Shown: positions 10,601 through 19,045 of the stretch, one piece after another
Layout: each line of letters begins with the position of its first letter
How positions within the stretch are numbered: the stretch's first letter is position 1
Source of the DNA: Variovorax sp. WDL1
GTDB lineage: Bacteria; Pseudomonadota; Gammaproteobacteria; Burkholderiales; Burkholderiaceae_C
DNA length: 41,539 nt
Assembly: GCF_001541225.1 (NCBI RefSeq)
Contig: NZ_LMTS01000163.1
Location: 84,723 to 126,261, forward strand
Direction of reading: 5' to 3'
Notes under the pieces: generated by a model
What the model saw: the letters and a program-made list of their open reading frames with translations, nothing else
The model's database searches: none
Told to the model about the DNA's origin: nothing
Program-made: the position numbers and the translations under genes

Positions 10601-11502
10601 CCGCGCGGGCGCTGCTGGACATCGAGGATGCCGACTACGTCCCGATCATCCGCGATCCGAAGGCCACCACGCCAGAGACCGAGGCCGTGTTCTATTTCCC
10701 GGGCTGCGGCTCGGAGCGCCTGTTCTCCCAGGTGGGTCTGGCCACGCAGGCGATGCTGTGGCACGCGGGCGTCCAGACCGTGCTGCCGCCGGGTTATCTC
10801 TGCTGCGGCTACCCCCAGCGCGGCAGCGGCCAGTACGACCGGGCCGAGAAGATGATCACCGACAACCGGGTGCTCTTCCATCGCGTCGCCAACACGCTGA
10901 ACTACCTGGACATCAAGACCGTGGTGGTGAGTTGCGGCACCTGCTACGACCAGCTCCAGGGCTACCAGTTCGAGAAGATCTTCCCTGGCTGCCGGATCAT
11001 CGACATCCATGAGTATCTGCTCGAGAAGGGCATCACCCTGGACAACGCGGCCAATGCCAACGGGGGCAACGGCTCCGCCTACCTCTATCACGATCCTTGC
11101 CACAGCCCGATGAAGCTGCAGGACCCGATGAAGACGGTGAAGGCGCTGGTCGGCGACCAGGTGCTCAAGAACGACCGCTGCTGCGGCGAGTCGGGCACGC
11201 TGGGCGTGACGCGGCCGGACATCTCGACGCAGGTCCGCTTCCGCAAGGAAGAGGAGCTGCGCAAGGGCGAGGCGGCGCTGCGCAGCGGCGGCATGGTCGC
11301 TCCCAAGGACAACGTCAAGATCCTCACCAGCTGCCCGAGCTGCCTGCAGGGCCTGAGCCGCTACGGCAAGGACCTCGAGAACGGCCTGCTCGAGGCCGAT
11401 TACATCGTGGTCGAGATGGCCAACAGGATCCTCGGAAAGGACTGGATGCCAACGTACGTGGCGGCTGCCAACCAGGGCGGGATCGAGCGGGTGCTGGTAT
11501 GA
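7606..11502 (+). CDS. Large FAD-linked oxidase/Fe-S oxidoreductase, DUF3683 type (YdiJ/D-2-hydroxyglutarate dehydrogenase-like)
   Basis: A 1298-residue multidomain flavoprotein. In order: a DUF3683-type N-terminus (about 20–160); an FAD-binding-4 domain with [11 protein letters not shown] (212–222); an FAD-oxidase C-terminal domain with [13 protein letters not shown] and [10 protein letters not shown]; two 4Fe-4S motifs (C821/C824/C827/C831 and C883/C886/C889/C893); and a GlpC-like tail with paired CCG motifs (FPGCGSE, CCGYP, DPCHS, C1192–C1193). The flavin plus ferredoxin plus CCG layout resembles E. coli YdiJ (about 1018 residues), a D-2-hydroxyglutarate dehydrogenase, with an N-terminal extension. 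It oxidises a 2-hydroxyacid and passes electrons to the respiratory chain or a carrier. The exact substrate is not proven; the serA neighbour favours D-2-hydroxyglutarate, while D-lactate is the main alternative. It overlaps the next gene by ATGA. Confidence 0.85.
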   Translation: MNAPTALTALLSQAAEPARLREIPYNYTSFSDREIVIRLLGERGWDLLQTLRAERRTGRSARMLYEVLGDIWVVQRNPYLVDDLLDNPRRRGQLVDALNHRLSEVQKRRTPDGAAQRDALVGELTALVAQAVQAFDTLFRDVAALRRKTTRTLGRLTARDNIKFDGLSRVSHVTDATDWRVEYPFVVLTPDSEAEMAALVKGCIELGLTIIPRGGGTGYTGGAIPLAWNSAVINTEKLESMTEVEMISLPGVDQPVPTVWTEAGVVTQRVADAAERAGFVFAVDPTSAEASCVGGNVAMNAGGKKAVLWGTALDNLASWRMVTPDAEWLEITRIGHNLGKIHDAESAVFDLQYFAADGRTKLRTERLEIPGKTFRKEGLGKDVTDKFLSGLPGIQKEGCDGLITSCRWVVHRMPAHTRTVCLEFFGNAKDAVPSIVEIKDFMFAEQKRSGVLLAGLEHLDDRYLKAVGYATKSKKHGGLPKMVLFGDIAGDDADAVARVTSEVVRIANSRSGEGFIAISPEARKKFWLDRKRTAAISRHTNAFKINEDVVIPLPRMAEYTDGIERINIELSLQNKLALADELEAFFLRGHLPLGKSDDASEISSAELLEDRVAQAVALVREVRALWQGWLDQIDTLFPQLQDHSLRASWKTQIRAPLAAIFSGAEFAPILAECNAIHQRVLKGRVWVALHMHAGDGNVHTNIPVNSDNYEMLQTAHAAVARIMGLARSLDGVISGEHGIGITKLEFLSDDELRPFADYKHRIDPEGRFNKGKLLRPSMHAGPGLYADLTNAYTPSFGLMGHESLIMQQSDIGAIADSVKDCLRCGKCKPVCATHVPRANLLYSPRNKILATSLLVEAFLYEEQTRRGVSIKHWEEFEDVADHCTVCHKCLTPCPVNIDFGDVSMNMRNLLRKMGQKSFRPGNAAAMLFLNATNPQTIKAMRIGMVGIGFKAQRLANDLLRGLARKQTAAPPATLGPAPLKEQVIHFVNKKMPGGLPNKTARALLDIEDADYVPIIRDPKATTPETEAVFYFPGCGSERLFSQVGLATQAMLWHAGVQTVLPPGYLCCGYPQRGSGQYDRAEKMITDNRVLFHRVANTLNYLDIKTVVVSCGTCYDQLQGYQFEKIFPGCRIIDIHEYLLEKGITLDNAANANGGNGSAYLYHDPCHSPMKLQDPMKTVKALVGDQVLKNDRCCGESGTLGVTRPDISTQVRFRKEEELRKGEAALRSGGMVAPKDNVKILTSCPSCLQGLSRYGKDLENGLLEADYIVVEMANRILGKDWMPTYVAAANQGGIERVLV

Positions 11503-11945
11503 CGGGGCTGCGCGTGGCGGGTTGCCCGCTGTGCGAGGAGCCCGGGGGCCGCGTGGTTTTCGAGGCGCCCGAATTTCGCGTCATCCACGCGGCCGAGGAG
11601 GGTTTTCCTGCCTTCTATCGTGTCGTCTGGAAAGACCATGTGGCCGAGTGGTCCGATCTTGCGCCGGAAGATCGCGCGCTGTGCATGGACGCGGTGGTGG
11701 CGGTGGAGCGATGCCTGCGCGACACGCTGGCACCCGCCAAGATCAACCTCGCAGCCCTCGGCAACATGGTGCCGCACCTGCATTGGCACGTGATCGCGCG
11801 CTTCGACTGGGACGCGCGCTTCCCGGCGCCGGTCTGGGCTGCTGCGCAACGCGACCGCGACCTGCAGCGCGAGGCCGCGATCGAGGTCAAACTGGAGGCG
11901 CTGGAGCGGGACATGGCCCGGCGTCTGGCGACAAGGAGTTCTTGA
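11499..11945 (+). CDS. HIT-family (histidine triad) hydrolase
   Basis: A 148-residue protein with the histidine triad [12 protein letters not shown] (His93, His95, His97), which forms the active site of HIT nucleotide hydrolases/transferases. A CPLC pair near the N-terminus (9–12) could bind zinc. The substrate is unknown; HIT proteins act on dinucleoside polyphosphates or nucleoside phosphoramidates. Its ATG overlaps the oxidoreductase stop (11499–11502), and its TGA overlaps the next ATG by one base, so the three genes are translationally coupled. Confidence 0.85.
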   Translation: MTGLRVAGCPLCEEPGGRVVFEAPEFRVIHAAEEGFPAFYRVVWKDHVAEWSDLAPEDRALCMDAVVAVERCLRDTLAPAKINLAALGNMVPHLHWHVIARFDWDARFPAPVWAAAQRDRDLQREAAIEVKLEALERDMARRLATRSS

Positions 11946-12358
11946 TGGCAGGTTTGCAAACGGGCGCGCCGACGCCCCAGTCGATCACCGTTCACAGCCA
12001 ATCGCGCGTGCTGGAGGTGAGCTTTTCCGATGGCGCGAGCTTCCGCATCCCCTTCGAGCTGATGCGCATCTATTCGCCCTCGGCGGAGGTGCAGGGCCAT
12101 GGGCCGGGACAGGAAGTGCTGCAGACCGGCAAGCGCGACGTGAACCTGCTGGACCTGCAGCCGGTCGGCAACTACGCCGTGCAGCCCAGCTTCTCCGACG
12201 GCCACGACACCGGCATCTACTCGTGGGACCTGTTGTACGAATTAGGCGCGAAGCAGGGCGACCTGTGGGCCGAGTACGAGCGGCGCCTCGCCGCTGCCGG
12301 CGTCGATCGCGATGCGCCGATGGCCGAGAAGGGTGGCCACGCCTGCGGCAGCCACTGA
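11945..12358 (+). CDS. DUF971 (gamma-butyrobetaine hydroxylase N-terminal-like) protein
   Basis: A 137-residue soluble protein with the DUF971/GBBH-like fold. Conserved features include LEVSFSDGASFRIPFELMRIYSPSAEVQGHG, GNYAVQPSFSDGHDTGIYSWDLLYELG, and a C-terminal HACGSH that may help bind metal. In other proteins this domain is fused to Fe-S scaffold or apbC-like proteins, or forms the N-terminus of gamma-butyrobetaine hydroxylase; the stand-alone form has no established function. It starts inside the HIT stop codon (TGATG) and is followed by ubiE after 96 bases, a common pairing in betaproteobacteria. Confidence 0.8.
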   Translation: MAGLQTGAPTPQSITVHSQSRVLEVSFSDGASFRIPFELMRIYSPSAEVQGHGPGQEVLQTGKRDVNLLDLQPVGNYAVQPSFSDGHDTGIYSWDLLYELGAKQGDLWAEYERRLAAAGVDRDAPMAEKGGHACGSH

Positions 12359-12420
12359 AGAAGCCGAGCCCCCTCGCCGCAAAAGCAACGAATGCCCGGC
12401 GTCCTTGCAGGGGCGTCGGC

Positions 12421-12447
12421 TTGACATGAACGCTTCCGACCTAACAT
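12421..12447 (+). promoter_or_regulatory. Candidate ubiE promoter, possibly giving a leaderless mRNA
   Basis: TTGACA (12421–12426) matches the -35 consensus exactly. TAACAT (12442–12447) is a reasonable -10, but the 15-bp spacing is short. The ubiE ATG at 12455 is only seven bases past this -10, so transcription would begin at or next to the start codon. No clear Shine–Dalgarno site is present. Confidence 0.45.
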
Positions 12448-12454
12448 CGGACGG

Positions 12455-13186
12455 ATGAGCAGCACTCATTTTGGCTTCGAGACGGTCGAGGAAGGCGACA
12501 AGGCACGGCGCGTACGCGGCGTGTTCGATTCGGTCGCCAACCGCTACGACCTGATGAACGACCTGATGTCGGGTGGCCTGCACCGTGCCTGGAAGGCCTA
12601 CACCGTGATGGTCGCCAATGTCGGAGAGGGCTCGAAGGTGCTGGACATCGCGGGCGGTACCGGCGACCTCGCGCTGGCCTTCGCGAAGAAGGTGGGCGCC
12701 AGCGGCGAGGTGATCCACACCGACATCAACGAGGCCATGCTGCGCGCGGGCCGCGACCGGCTGCTCGATGCCGGCGTCGCGCTGCCCACGCTGGTCTGCG
12801 ATGCCGAGAAGCTGCCCTTCCCCGACAACCATTTCGACCTGGTGAGTGTCGCCTTCGGTCTGCGCAACATGACGCACAAGGACCTGGCACTCAAGGAGAT
12901 GAACCGGGTGCTCAAGCCGCGCGGCAAGCTGCTTGTGCTTGAGTTTTCCAAGGTTGCCAAGCCCTTGTCGAAGGTCTACGACTGGTACTCCTTCAACGTT
13001 CTGCCGCGCCTGGGCAAGGTGGTGGCGGGCGATGACGCGAGCTACCGCTACCTGGCCGAATCGATCCGGGTGCATCCCTCGCAGGAGGAGCTCAAGACCC
13101 TCATGAAAGAGGGCGGTTTCGGTCATGTGGACTATCACAACATGACAGGGGGCGTCGTTGCCCTGCATGTTGGAATCAAGTGCTGA
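12455..13186 (+). CDS. ubiE: Demethylmenaquinone/2-methoxy-6-polyprenyl-1,4-benzoquinol methyltransferase UbiE
   Basis: SAM-dependent C-methyltransferase of ubiquinone biosynthesis, 243 residues. The SAM-binding motif [18 protein letters not shown] is near 64–80. The UbiE signatures [17 protein letters not shown] and the [16 protein letters not shown] post-motif are present, and the C-terminus ends [15 protein letters not shown] as in the family. It heads the ubiE–(Tim44-like)–ubiJ–ubiB cluster; in E. coli ubiE, ubiJ and ubiB are adjacent. Confidence 0.95.
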   Translation: MSSTHFGFETVEEGDKARRVRGVFDSVANRYDLMNDLMSGGLHRAWKAYTVMVANVGEGSKVLDIAGGTGDLALAFAKKVGASGEVIHTDINEAMLRAGRDRLLDAGVALPTLVCDAEKLPFPDNHFDLVSVAFGLRNMTHKDLALKEMNRVLKPRGKLLVLEFSKVAKPLSKVYDWYSFNVLPRLGKVVAGDDASYRYLAESIRVHPSQEELKTLMKEGGFGHVDYHNMTGGVVALHVGIKC

Positions 13187-13227
13187 TGATGATCAGAAGA
13201 GATTTCTTTGCCGTTAGAGGAGACGTC

Positions 13228-14271
13228 ATGAAAAGTTTGTTATCCGTCCTGTTGGTTTGTGCCCTGGCTGTCGGAAGCATGGATGCCGACGCACGCCGCC
13301 TGGGTGGCGGGAAGTCCGTCGGCAAGCAGTCGAGCAACGTGACGCAGCGCGAGGCGGCCCCCACCGCGCCGGCTGCGCCCGGCGCGCCCGCACAGAGCAA
13401 CGTGAACAGCGCAGCGGCCAAGCCGGCCGCGGCGGCGCCCGCTGCAGCGCCCAAGCGGCCGTGGGGCGCCATGCTCGGCGGTTTGGCCGCGGGCCTGGGC
13501 CTGGCCTGGCTCGCCAACTCGCTCGGGCTGGGCGCGGCCTTCGGCAACATCCTGCTGATCGCGCTCCTGGTGCTTGCAGCCGTGGTGGTGTGGCGCATCT
13601 TCGCAGCCCGGTCGCGTGCCAACGGCACCCAGCGCAGCGGCGGCTTCGCCTTCCAGGGTGCAGGCGGTCCCGGCAACCCTGCTTCGCCCGTGCAGTACAG
13701 CCCGAACAACGTCGGCAACGACGCTTCTGCCCGCCCCTGGGAGCGCAACACCGCGGCCTTCGACGCCAGCCCGGCACAGCCCGAGCACGCGGCCGACCGC
13801 GGTGGTTCGTCGATGGCGGGTGCTGCGGCGGCCAGCGGCGGCAGCCTGATCGGCTCGGCGCTGAGCGGCGCGCAGTCCTGGGGCATTCCGGCCGGCTTCG
13901 ACACCGACGGCTTCCTGACTGCGGCGAAGCGCAACTTCGTGACGCTGCAGGACGCCTGGGACCGTGCCGACATCGGCACCTTGCGCTCGATGATGACCGA
14001 CGGCATGGTGGGCGAGATCCGCCAGCAGCTGGGGGAGCGCGAGGCTCATACGGGTGGCCAGGCCAACAAGACCGAGGTGGTCATGCTGGATGCCAAGCTG
14101 CTGGGCATCGAGGAGCTGCCCGATGCCTACCTGGCGAGCGTCGAGTTCTCCGGCATGATCCGCGAGGACCTGTCCTCTGGCCCGAGCCCCTTCCGCGAGG
14201 TCTGGAACATGACCAAGCCGACCAGCGGTTCGAGCGGCTGGCTGGTGGCGGGCGTGCAGGCCCTGCAGTAG
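13228..14271 (+). CDS. Tim44-like domain membrane protein
   Basis: A 347-residue protein with a signal peptide (MKSLLSVLLVCALAVGSMDADA). The bacterial Tim44-family hallmark RRLGGGKSVGKQSS follows (23–36), then an Ala/Pro linker, two hydrophobic segments (about 80–98 and 103–122), a low-complexity stretch, and a C-terminal Tim44-like domain (about 215–345). The start at 13228 has GAGGAG closely upstream. In mitochondria Tim44 tethers the import motor to the membrane, but the bacterial role is not established. It sits between ubiE and ubiJ on the same strand (41 and 45 bases apart), so an inner-membrane role near quinone synthesis is inferred from position only. Confidence 0.85.
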   Translation: MKSLLSVLLVCALAVGSMDADARRLGGGKSVGKQSSNVTQREAAPTAPAAPGAPAQSNVNSAAAKPAAAAPAAAPKRPWGAMLGGLAAGLGLAWLANSLGLGAAFGNILLIALLVLAAVVVWRIFAARSRANGTQRSGGFAFQGAGGPGNPASPVQYSPNNVGNDASARPWERNTAAFDASPAQPEHAADRGGSSMAGAAAASGGSLIGSALSGAQSWGIPAGFDTDGFLTAAKRNFVTLQDAWDRADIGTLRSMMTDGMVGEIRQQLGEREAHTGGQANKTEVVMLDAKLLGIEELPDAYLASVEFSGMIREDLSSGPSPFREVWNMTKPTSGSSGWLVAGVQALQ

Positions 14272-14280
14272 GCGCCTGAC

Positions 14281-14310
14281 GCTTCGAAGCCGGTCGCAAG
14301 ACCGGATAAT
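14281..14310 (+). promoter_or_regulatory. Palindrome, GCAA-loop hairpin and -10-like box just upstream of ubiJ
   Basis: GCTTCGAAGC (14281–14290) is a perfect palindrome. CCGGTC–GCAA–GACCGG (14290–14305) is a perfect 6-bp stem closed by a GNRA tetraloop. It runs straight into GATAAT (14305–14310), six bases before the ubiJ ATG. It may be a promoter with a start at the ATG, or an intercistronic mRNA hairpin. Confidence 0.4.
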
Positions 14311-14316
14311 GGGGAC

Positions 14317-14871
14317 ATGGTCACACCATCGTCCCCTTTTTCTTTTCTCGACGATTTCATCAACCGCGTCGGCAGCCGCCTGCAGCCGCCGGGCTGGGTG
14401 ATTCACGAGGTCCAGCATCGCGCCGTGCTCTTCCTCAATCACGTGCTGCAGCAGGAGCCCGAGGCCCAGCAGCGCCTGGCGCGCCAGCAAGGCAGGGTGG
14501 TCGAATTCGAATGGCGCTTCGTGACTATGAAGGTTGTCGCCACGCCGGCCGGACTGCTCGACCTGGCACCGGAGGGCGCGGCGCCTGAGCTCATGCTGGT
14601 ACTGGCCGAGACCTCGCCCTTCGGCTTGGCGCGGGCTGCCGCGCGCGGCGAGAAGCCGGCGGTGCAGATCGAGGGCGACGTGCAGCTGGCCGCCGAGGTC
14701 AACTGGCTGGTCGACCACGTGCGCTGGGACGTGGAAGACGATCTGGCGCGCGTCATCGGCGATGTGCCGGCCCACACCATTGCCAACGGCGCGCGGCGCG
14801 TCGTGGAGGGACTGCGGCAATTCGTCGGTGAGCGCGGAGGCAAGCCCGCGGGCTCCGCAGGCGCCGAATGA
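14317..14871 (+). CDS. ubiJ: Ubiquinone biosynthesis accessory factor UbiJ (SCP2 domain)
   Basis: A 184-residue SCP2-fold protein that, with UbiK, organises the soluble ubiquinone biosynthesis complex and binds its lipid intermediates. The N-terminal half has the lipid-binding SCP2 pattern ([60 protein letters not shown]), followed by a basic helix ([18 protein letters not shown]). It lies between ubiE and ubiB as in E. coli and overlaps the ubiB ATG by four bases. No Shine–Dalgarno is evident; the GGGG is only two bases from the ATG. Confidence 0.88.
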   Translation: MVTPSSPFSFLDDFINRVGSRLQPPGWVIHEVQHRAVLFLNHVLQQEPEAQQRLARQQGRVVEFEWRFVTMKVVATPAGLLDLAPEGAAPELMLVLAETSPFGLARAAARGEKPAVQIEGDVQLAAEVNWLVDHVRWDVEDDLARVIGDVPAHTIANGARRVVEGLRQFVGERGGKPAGSAGAE

Positions 14872-16433
14872 GGCGCTTTTACCGCGGGGTCTTCATCGTC
14901 CTGGTCGCGCTGCGCTACGGGCTCGACGAGCTCGTCCTCACCAGCTTCCAGAAGCCCTGGCTGCGGGTGGTGGCGCGCATCGTGTCCTTCGGCCGCAAGC
15001 TCGATGCGCCCCGGGGCCAGCGGCTGCGCGAGGCCCTGGAGAGGCTGGGGCCGATCTTCGTCAAGTTCGGGCAGGTGCTGTCGACGCGGCGCGACCTGCT
15101 GCCGGCGGACATCGCCGACGAGCTGGCCTGGCTGCAGGACCGGGTGCCGCCCTTCGACTCCAGGATCGCGATCGCGACCATCGAGCGCGCTTTTCGCCGG
15201 CCGGTGGGCGAGGTTTTCGTCGACTTCGACGAGACGCCGGTGGCCAGCGCCTCGATCGCCCAGGTGCACTTCGCGACCCTGCGCGAACCTGGCGGGGAGG
15301 TTCGCGAGGTCGCGGTCAAGGTGCTGCGGCCCGGCATGCGCGACGTGATCGAGAAGGACCTCGAGTTGATGGCCATGATGGCGGCCTGGGTCGGGAGCTT
15401 GTCGAGCGACGCCAAGCGCCTCAAGCCGCGCGAGGTGGTGGCCGAGTTCGACAAGTACCTGCATGACGAGCTCGACCTGGTGCGCGAGGCCGCCAACGCG
15501 GCGCAGCTGCGGCGCAACATGACCAAGCTCGAGCTGGTAATGATCCCCGAGATGTTCTGGGACTTCTGCCATCCCGAGGTGATCGTGATGGAGCGGATGA
15601 AGGGCGTGCCTATTGCACAGCTCGACCGCTTGCGCGCCGCCGGCGTCGACATCCCGAAGCTGGCGCGCGACGGGGTCACCATCTTCTTCACGCAGGTGTT
15701 CCGCGACGGCTTCTTCCATGCCGACATGCACCCCGGCAACATCCAGGTCAGCCTGGACCCGGCCACCTTCGGGCGCTACATCTCGCTGGATTTCGGCATC
15801 GTCGGCACGCTGACCGAGTCCGACAAGGAGTACCTGGCGCAGAACTTCGCCGCCTTCTTCCGCCGCGACTACAAGCGGGTGGCGGAGCTGCACCTCGAGA
15901 GCGGCTGGGTGCCCGAAGGCACGCGCATCGACGAGCTGGAGGCCGCGATCCGCACCGTCTGCGAGCCTTATTTCGATCGCCCGCTCAAGGAAATCTCGCT
16001 GGGCATGGTGCTGATGCGCCTGTTCCAGACCTCGCGCCGCTTCCATGTCGAGATCCAGCCGCAGCTCGTGCTTCTGCAGAAGACCCTGCTCAACATCGAG
16101 GGGCTGGGCCGCCAGATCGACCCGGAGCTGGACCTGTGGCATACGGCCAAGCCGTTCCTGGAGAAGTGGATGAGCGACCAGATCGGCCCGCGCAAGCTGC
16201 TGGAGCAGCTGCGCGCCGAGGCGCCGCGCTACGCCAAGCTGCTGCCGCAGCTGCCTCGGCTGATGCACGATTTCCTTGAAAATCGGCCCGCCGACCACCG
16301 CCGCGAACTGCTGGAGCTGCTGGCCGCTCAAAGGCGGACCAACCGGCTCCTGCAGGCGATCATCTACGGTGGCATAGGTTTTGTATTGGGGTTGATCGCG
16401 ATGCAGGTGCTGGTGCGCGTGCGTCTGTTCTGA
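14868..16433 (+). CDS. ubiB: Ubiquinone biosynthesis protein kinase-like ATPase UbiB
   Basis: A 521-residue atypical kinase (ABC1/ADCK/UbiB family) needed for ubiquinone biosynthesis. The family motif KFGQ is at 66–69. [11 protein letters not shown] replaces the kinase glycine-rich loop. The invariant Lys is in [10 protein letters not shown] (Lys151), followed by the catalytic HADMHPGN and metal-binding DFG motifs. Two hydrophobic segments at the extreme C-terminus (about 495–518) anchor it in the inner membrane. It is translationally coupled to ubiJ (ATGA overlap). Confidence 0.95.
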   Translation: MRRFYRGVFIVLVALRYGLDELVLTSFQKPWLRVVARIVSFGRKLDAPRGQRLREALERLGPIFVKFGQVLSTRRDLLPADIADELAWLQDRVPPFDSRIAIATIERAFRRPVGEVFVDFDETPVASASIAQVHFATLREPGGEVREVAVKVLRPGMRDVIEKDLELMAMMAAWVGSLSSDAKRLKPREVVAEFDKYLHDELDLVREAANAAQLRRNMTKLELVMIPEMFWDFCHPEVIVMERMKGVPIAQLDRLRAAGVDIPKLARDGVTIFFTQVFRDGFFHADMHPGNIQVSLDPATFGRYISLDFGIVGTLTESDKEYLAQNFAAFFRRDYKRVAELHLESGWVPEGTRIDELEAAIRTVCEPYFDRPLKEISLGMVLMRLFQTSRRFHVEIQPQLVLLQKTLLNIEGLGRQIDPELDLWHTAKPFLEKWMSDQIGPRKLLEQLRAEAPRYAKLLPQLPRLMHDFLENRPADHRRELLELLAAQRRTNRLLQAIIYGGIGFVLGLIAMQVLVRVRLF

Positions 16434-16449
16434 ATAGGAGGATTCCGCT

Positions 16450-17898
16450 GTGCTGCTGACACTGGTCATCGTCTACCTGCTCGTCACGATCGCCATCGGA
16501 CTGTATGCCGCCAGGCGCGTGAAGAACACCACCGACTTCGCGATCGCCGGGCGGCACCTGCCGCTCTTCATGATCGTGACCACGACCTTCGCCACCTGGT
16601 TCGGCTCGGAGACCGTGCTGGGCATCCCCGCCAAGTTCATCGAAGGCGGGCTTCAGGGCGTGGTCGAGGACCCCTTCGGCGCCGGCACCTGCCTGATCCT
16701 GGTCGGCCTGTTCTTTGCCGGCAAGCTCTACCGCATGACGCTGCTCACCATCAGCGACTACTACCGCGAGCGCTTCGGCCGCACCGTCGAGGTCGCCTGT
16801 TCGCTGATCATCATGCTGAGTTACCTGGGATGGGTCTCGGCGCAGGTCACGGCGCTCGGGCTGGTGTTCAACCTGCTGTCGGGCGGCGTCGTCAGCATCA
16901 CGGCCGGCATGGTCATCGGGGTGATCTCGATCCTGGCCTACACGCTGTTCGGCGGCATGTGGTCGGTGGCGGTGACCGACTTCATCCAGATGATTATCCT
17001 GGTGCTCGGCTTGGCGGTGATCGCGATGTTCGCCGGCAACATGGCCGGCGGCGCCGACAAGGTGGTGGCCTTCGCGGCCAGCAAGGACCTGTTCCGCTTC
17101 TGGCCCGAGCCGAGCTGGAAGGACATCATCTTCTTCTTCGCCGCGGCCATCACCATGATGCTGGGCTCCATTCCGCAGCAGGACGTGTTCCAGCGCGTCA
17201 TGTCGGCCAACAGCGTCAAGGCCTCGACCCGCGGCCCGGTGATCGGCGGCATCGCCTACATCCTGTTCGCCTTCGTGCCCATGTTCCTGGTGGCGAGCGC
17301 CCTGCTCATCATGCCGGAGCAAACCGCGGTGCTGCTCAAGGAGGACCCGCAGAAGGTTCTGCCCGCCCTGGTGTTGGAGAAGATGCCGTTCGTGATGCAG
17401 GTGTTCTTCTTCGGCGCGCTGCTGTCGGCCATCAAGTCCACCGCGTCGGCCACCCTGCTGGCGCCCAGCGTCACGTTCACGGAGAACATCTGGCGCCAGT
17501 TCCGCCCGGCCGGCACCGACCGCGAGAACCTGCTGACCATGCGCATCACGGTGCTGCTGTTCAGCGCCGCGGTACTCGCCTATGCGATCCGGATGCAAGG
17601 CACCCCTATCTACGAACTGGTCTCGGGCGCGTACCAGGTGCCGCTGGTGGGCGCCTTCGTGCCGCTGGTCTGCGGCCTTTACTGGCAGCGGGCCACCACC
17701 CAGGGCGCGGTGGCCTCGGTGGTGCTCGGCATCGGGGTGTGGCTGTTGTTCCTCGCCATGCCGTGGGGCGAGGAATTCCCGGCCCAGCTTGCCGGCGTGC
17801 TGGCGTCCTTCGCGGGCATGTTCGCAGGCTCGCTGGGGCCGCAATGGCTCGCCAATCGGCGTACGCCGCACCGCCCGCTTGCGGTCGATCCTGTTTGA
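16450..17898 (+). CDS. Sodium/solute symporter (SSS) family transporter
   Basis: A 482-residue integral membrane protein with about 12–13 hydrophobic segments. SSS-family features include VYLLVTIAIGLYAARRVKNTTDFAIAGRHLPLFM at the start, ATWFGSETVLGIPAKFIEGG, and the central GGMWSVAVTDFIQM segment. It starts with GTG at 16450, supported by AGGAGG about nine bases upstream. The substrate cannot be read from sequence; family members carry proline, pantothenate, acetate or sugars. It follows ubiB by 16 bases and may be cotranscribed without functional linkage. Confidence 0.85.
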   Translation: MLLTLVIVYLLVTIAIGLYAARRVKNTTDFAIAGRHLPLFMIVTTTFATWFGSETVLGIPAKFIEGGLQGVVEDPFGAGTCLILVGLFFAGKLYRMTLLTISDYYRERFGRTVEVACSLIIMLSYLGWVSAQVTALGLVFNLLSGGVVSITAGMVIGVISILAYTLFGGMWSVAVTDFIQMIILVLGLAVIAMFAGNMAGGADKVVAFAASKDLFRFWPEPSWKDIIFFFAAAITMMLGSIPQQDVFQRVMSANSVKASTRGPVIGGIAYILFAFVPMFLVASALLIMPEQTAVLLKEDPQKVLPALVLEKMPFVMQVFFFGALLSAIKSTASATLLAPSVTFTENIWRQFRPAGTDRENLLTMRITVLLFSAAVLAYAIRMQGTPIYELVSGAYQVPLVGAFVPLVCGLYWQRATTQGAVASVVLGIGVWLLFLAMPWGEEFPAQLAGVLASFAGMFAGSLGPQWLANRRTPHRPLAVDPV

Positions 17899-17973
17899 AA
17901 AGGTGTGAAGTACGCCTCGTGGGCCGGTCGTGGAGGCAGGAAGAGCAACCCTCATGGCACCTGCATGCCAACC

Positions 17974-18010
17974 TATAATTAAAGGCTTTGCGAGCGGCCG
18001 CCGGCCGCTC
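17974..18010 (+). promoter_or_regulatory. fmdB promoter -10 and attenuator-like leader hairpin
   Basis: TATAAT (17974–17979) is a consensus -10, with no good -35 visible. Twelve bases later GAGCGGCCG (17992–18000) and CGGCCGCTC (18002–18010) form a perfect 9-bp hairpin with a minimal loop, followed by TTTCTCTCC. The leader then reaches the fmdB ATG through pyrimidine-rich CTCCTCC, with no Shine–Dalgarno. Confidence 0.55.
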
Positions 18011-18027
18011 TTTCTCTCCTCCTACCC

Positions 18028-18375
18028 ATGCCTATCTACGCCTACAAGTGCAGCGCCTGCGGCTTTGCCAAGGACGTGCTGCAGAAACTGTCCGATGCGC
18101 CGCTGACGGAGTGCCCGCAGTGCGGCGCCAGCGCGTTCAGCAAGCAGGTCACCGCAGCCGGCTTCCAGCTGAAGGGCTCGGGCTGGTACGTGACCGATTT
18201 CCGCGATGGCGGCGGCAAGAAGGCGGCCGAGAAAGGCAATGCCGACAAGGGGACGAGCGCGCCCGCAGAGGGCGCTGCCGCCTCGACCGGCGCCGCCGAC
18301 GCGCCCGCGGCATCCACGTCGCCCACCACGGCCCCGGCGGCCGCACCTGCGCCAGCTGCCTCCAAGGGCGACTGA
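18028..18375 (+). CDS. FmdB-family zinc-ribbon protein
   Basis: A 115-residue protein. The first about 60 residues are the FmdB zinc ribbon (MPIYAYKCSACGF with Cys8/Cys11, and CPQC with Cys29/Cys32) ending in GFQLKGSGWYVTDFRD. The rest is Ala/Thr/Pro-rich low complexity. FmdB was named as a putative regulator of formamidase/amidase genes in Methylophilus, and the general role is unknown. It heads fmdB–DUF502–aspS, a conserved order in Burkholderiales. Confidence 0.85.
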   Translation: MPIYAYKCSACGFAKDVLQKLSDAPLTECPQCGASAFSKQVTAAGFQLKGSGWYVTDFRDGGGKKAAEKGNADKGTSAPAEGAAASTGAADAPAASTSPTTAPAAAPAPAASKGD

Positions 18376-18393
18376 GAGCCGCGCCCACGCCAC

Positions 18394-19014
18394 ATGCTCG
18401 CCCTGCGCAAATGGTTGCTGTCCGGCCTGTTGGTCATCGTGCCGTTGGTCATCACGCTGGGCGTGCTGAACTGGATCATCGGCACGCTGGATCAGACGCT
18501 GTGGCTCCTGCCCGAGCACTGGCAGCAGTGGCTCACCGCGCGCAAGGTGCGCGGGCTGGGCGTGCTGCTGACGCTGGCGATCCTGCTGGTCGTGGGCGCG
18601 ACAGCCAGCAACTTCATCGGCAAGCGCCTGCTGGGCTGGGGCGACGCGGTGGTGCGCCGCATCCCGGTTGTGCGCTCGATCTATTCCAGCGTCAAGCAGG
18701 TGTCGGACACGCTGTTCTCCGAGAACGGCAATGCCTTCCGAACCGCGGTGCTGGTCCAGTGGCCGCGCGACGGCGTCTGGACCATCGCCTTCGTGACCGG
18801 CGCTCCAGGCGGCGAGGTGCTTTCGGTACTGGGCGGCGGCGACTACCTGAGCGTCTACGTGCCCACCACGCCCAACCCGACGGGCGGCTACTTCGTGATG
18901 CTCAAGCGCAGCGACTGCATCGAACTCAGGATGAGCGTGGACGACGCGCTCAAGTACATCGTGTCGATGGGCGTGGTCGTTCCCGGCGGCCCCGCGACCA
19001 TCGCGAACAGATAG
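18394..19014 (+). CDS. DUF502 inner-membrane protein
   Basis: A 206-residue protein with two N-terminal membrane helices (about 8–30 and 55–77). The DUF502 signature [19 protein letters not shown] follows, with a soluble beta-rich C-terminal domain ([40 protein letters not shown]). Function is unknown for the family. It lies 18 bases behind fmdB and 31 bases before aspS. Its ATG has no obvious ribosome site, so coupling to fmdB translation is plausible. Confidence 0.85.
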   Translation: MLALRKWLLSGLLVIVPLVITLGVLNWIIGTLDQTLWLLPEHWQQWLTARKVRGLGVLLTLAILLVVGATASNFIGKRLLGWGDAVVRRIPVVRSIYSSVKQVSDTLFSENGNAFRTAVLVQWPRDGVWTIAFVTGAPGGEVLSVLGGGDYLSVYVPTTPNPTGGYFVMLKRSDCIELRMSVDDALKYIVSMGVVVPGGPATIANR

Positions 19015-19045
19015 AACACGCGCCCCCACGGCGCCGGAATCCACT

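Noticed and set aside
9022..11103. Long minus-strand frame (693 codons) under the FAD/Fe-S oxidoreductase
   Set aside because: Shadow of a strongly supported gene with complete cofactor motifs; no domain and no ribosome site.
12361..12422. Terminator between the DUF971 gene and ubiE from arms AAGCCGAGCCCC and GGGGCGTCGGCTT
   Set aside because: The arms pair with one bulge but the loop is about 37 nt and there is no T-run; the right arm runs into the TTGACA of the ubiE promoter.
14439..17955. Long minus-strand frames opposite ubiB and the symporter
   Set aside because: Antisense shadows of genes with clear motifs; composition typical of GC-rich third-frame artefacts.
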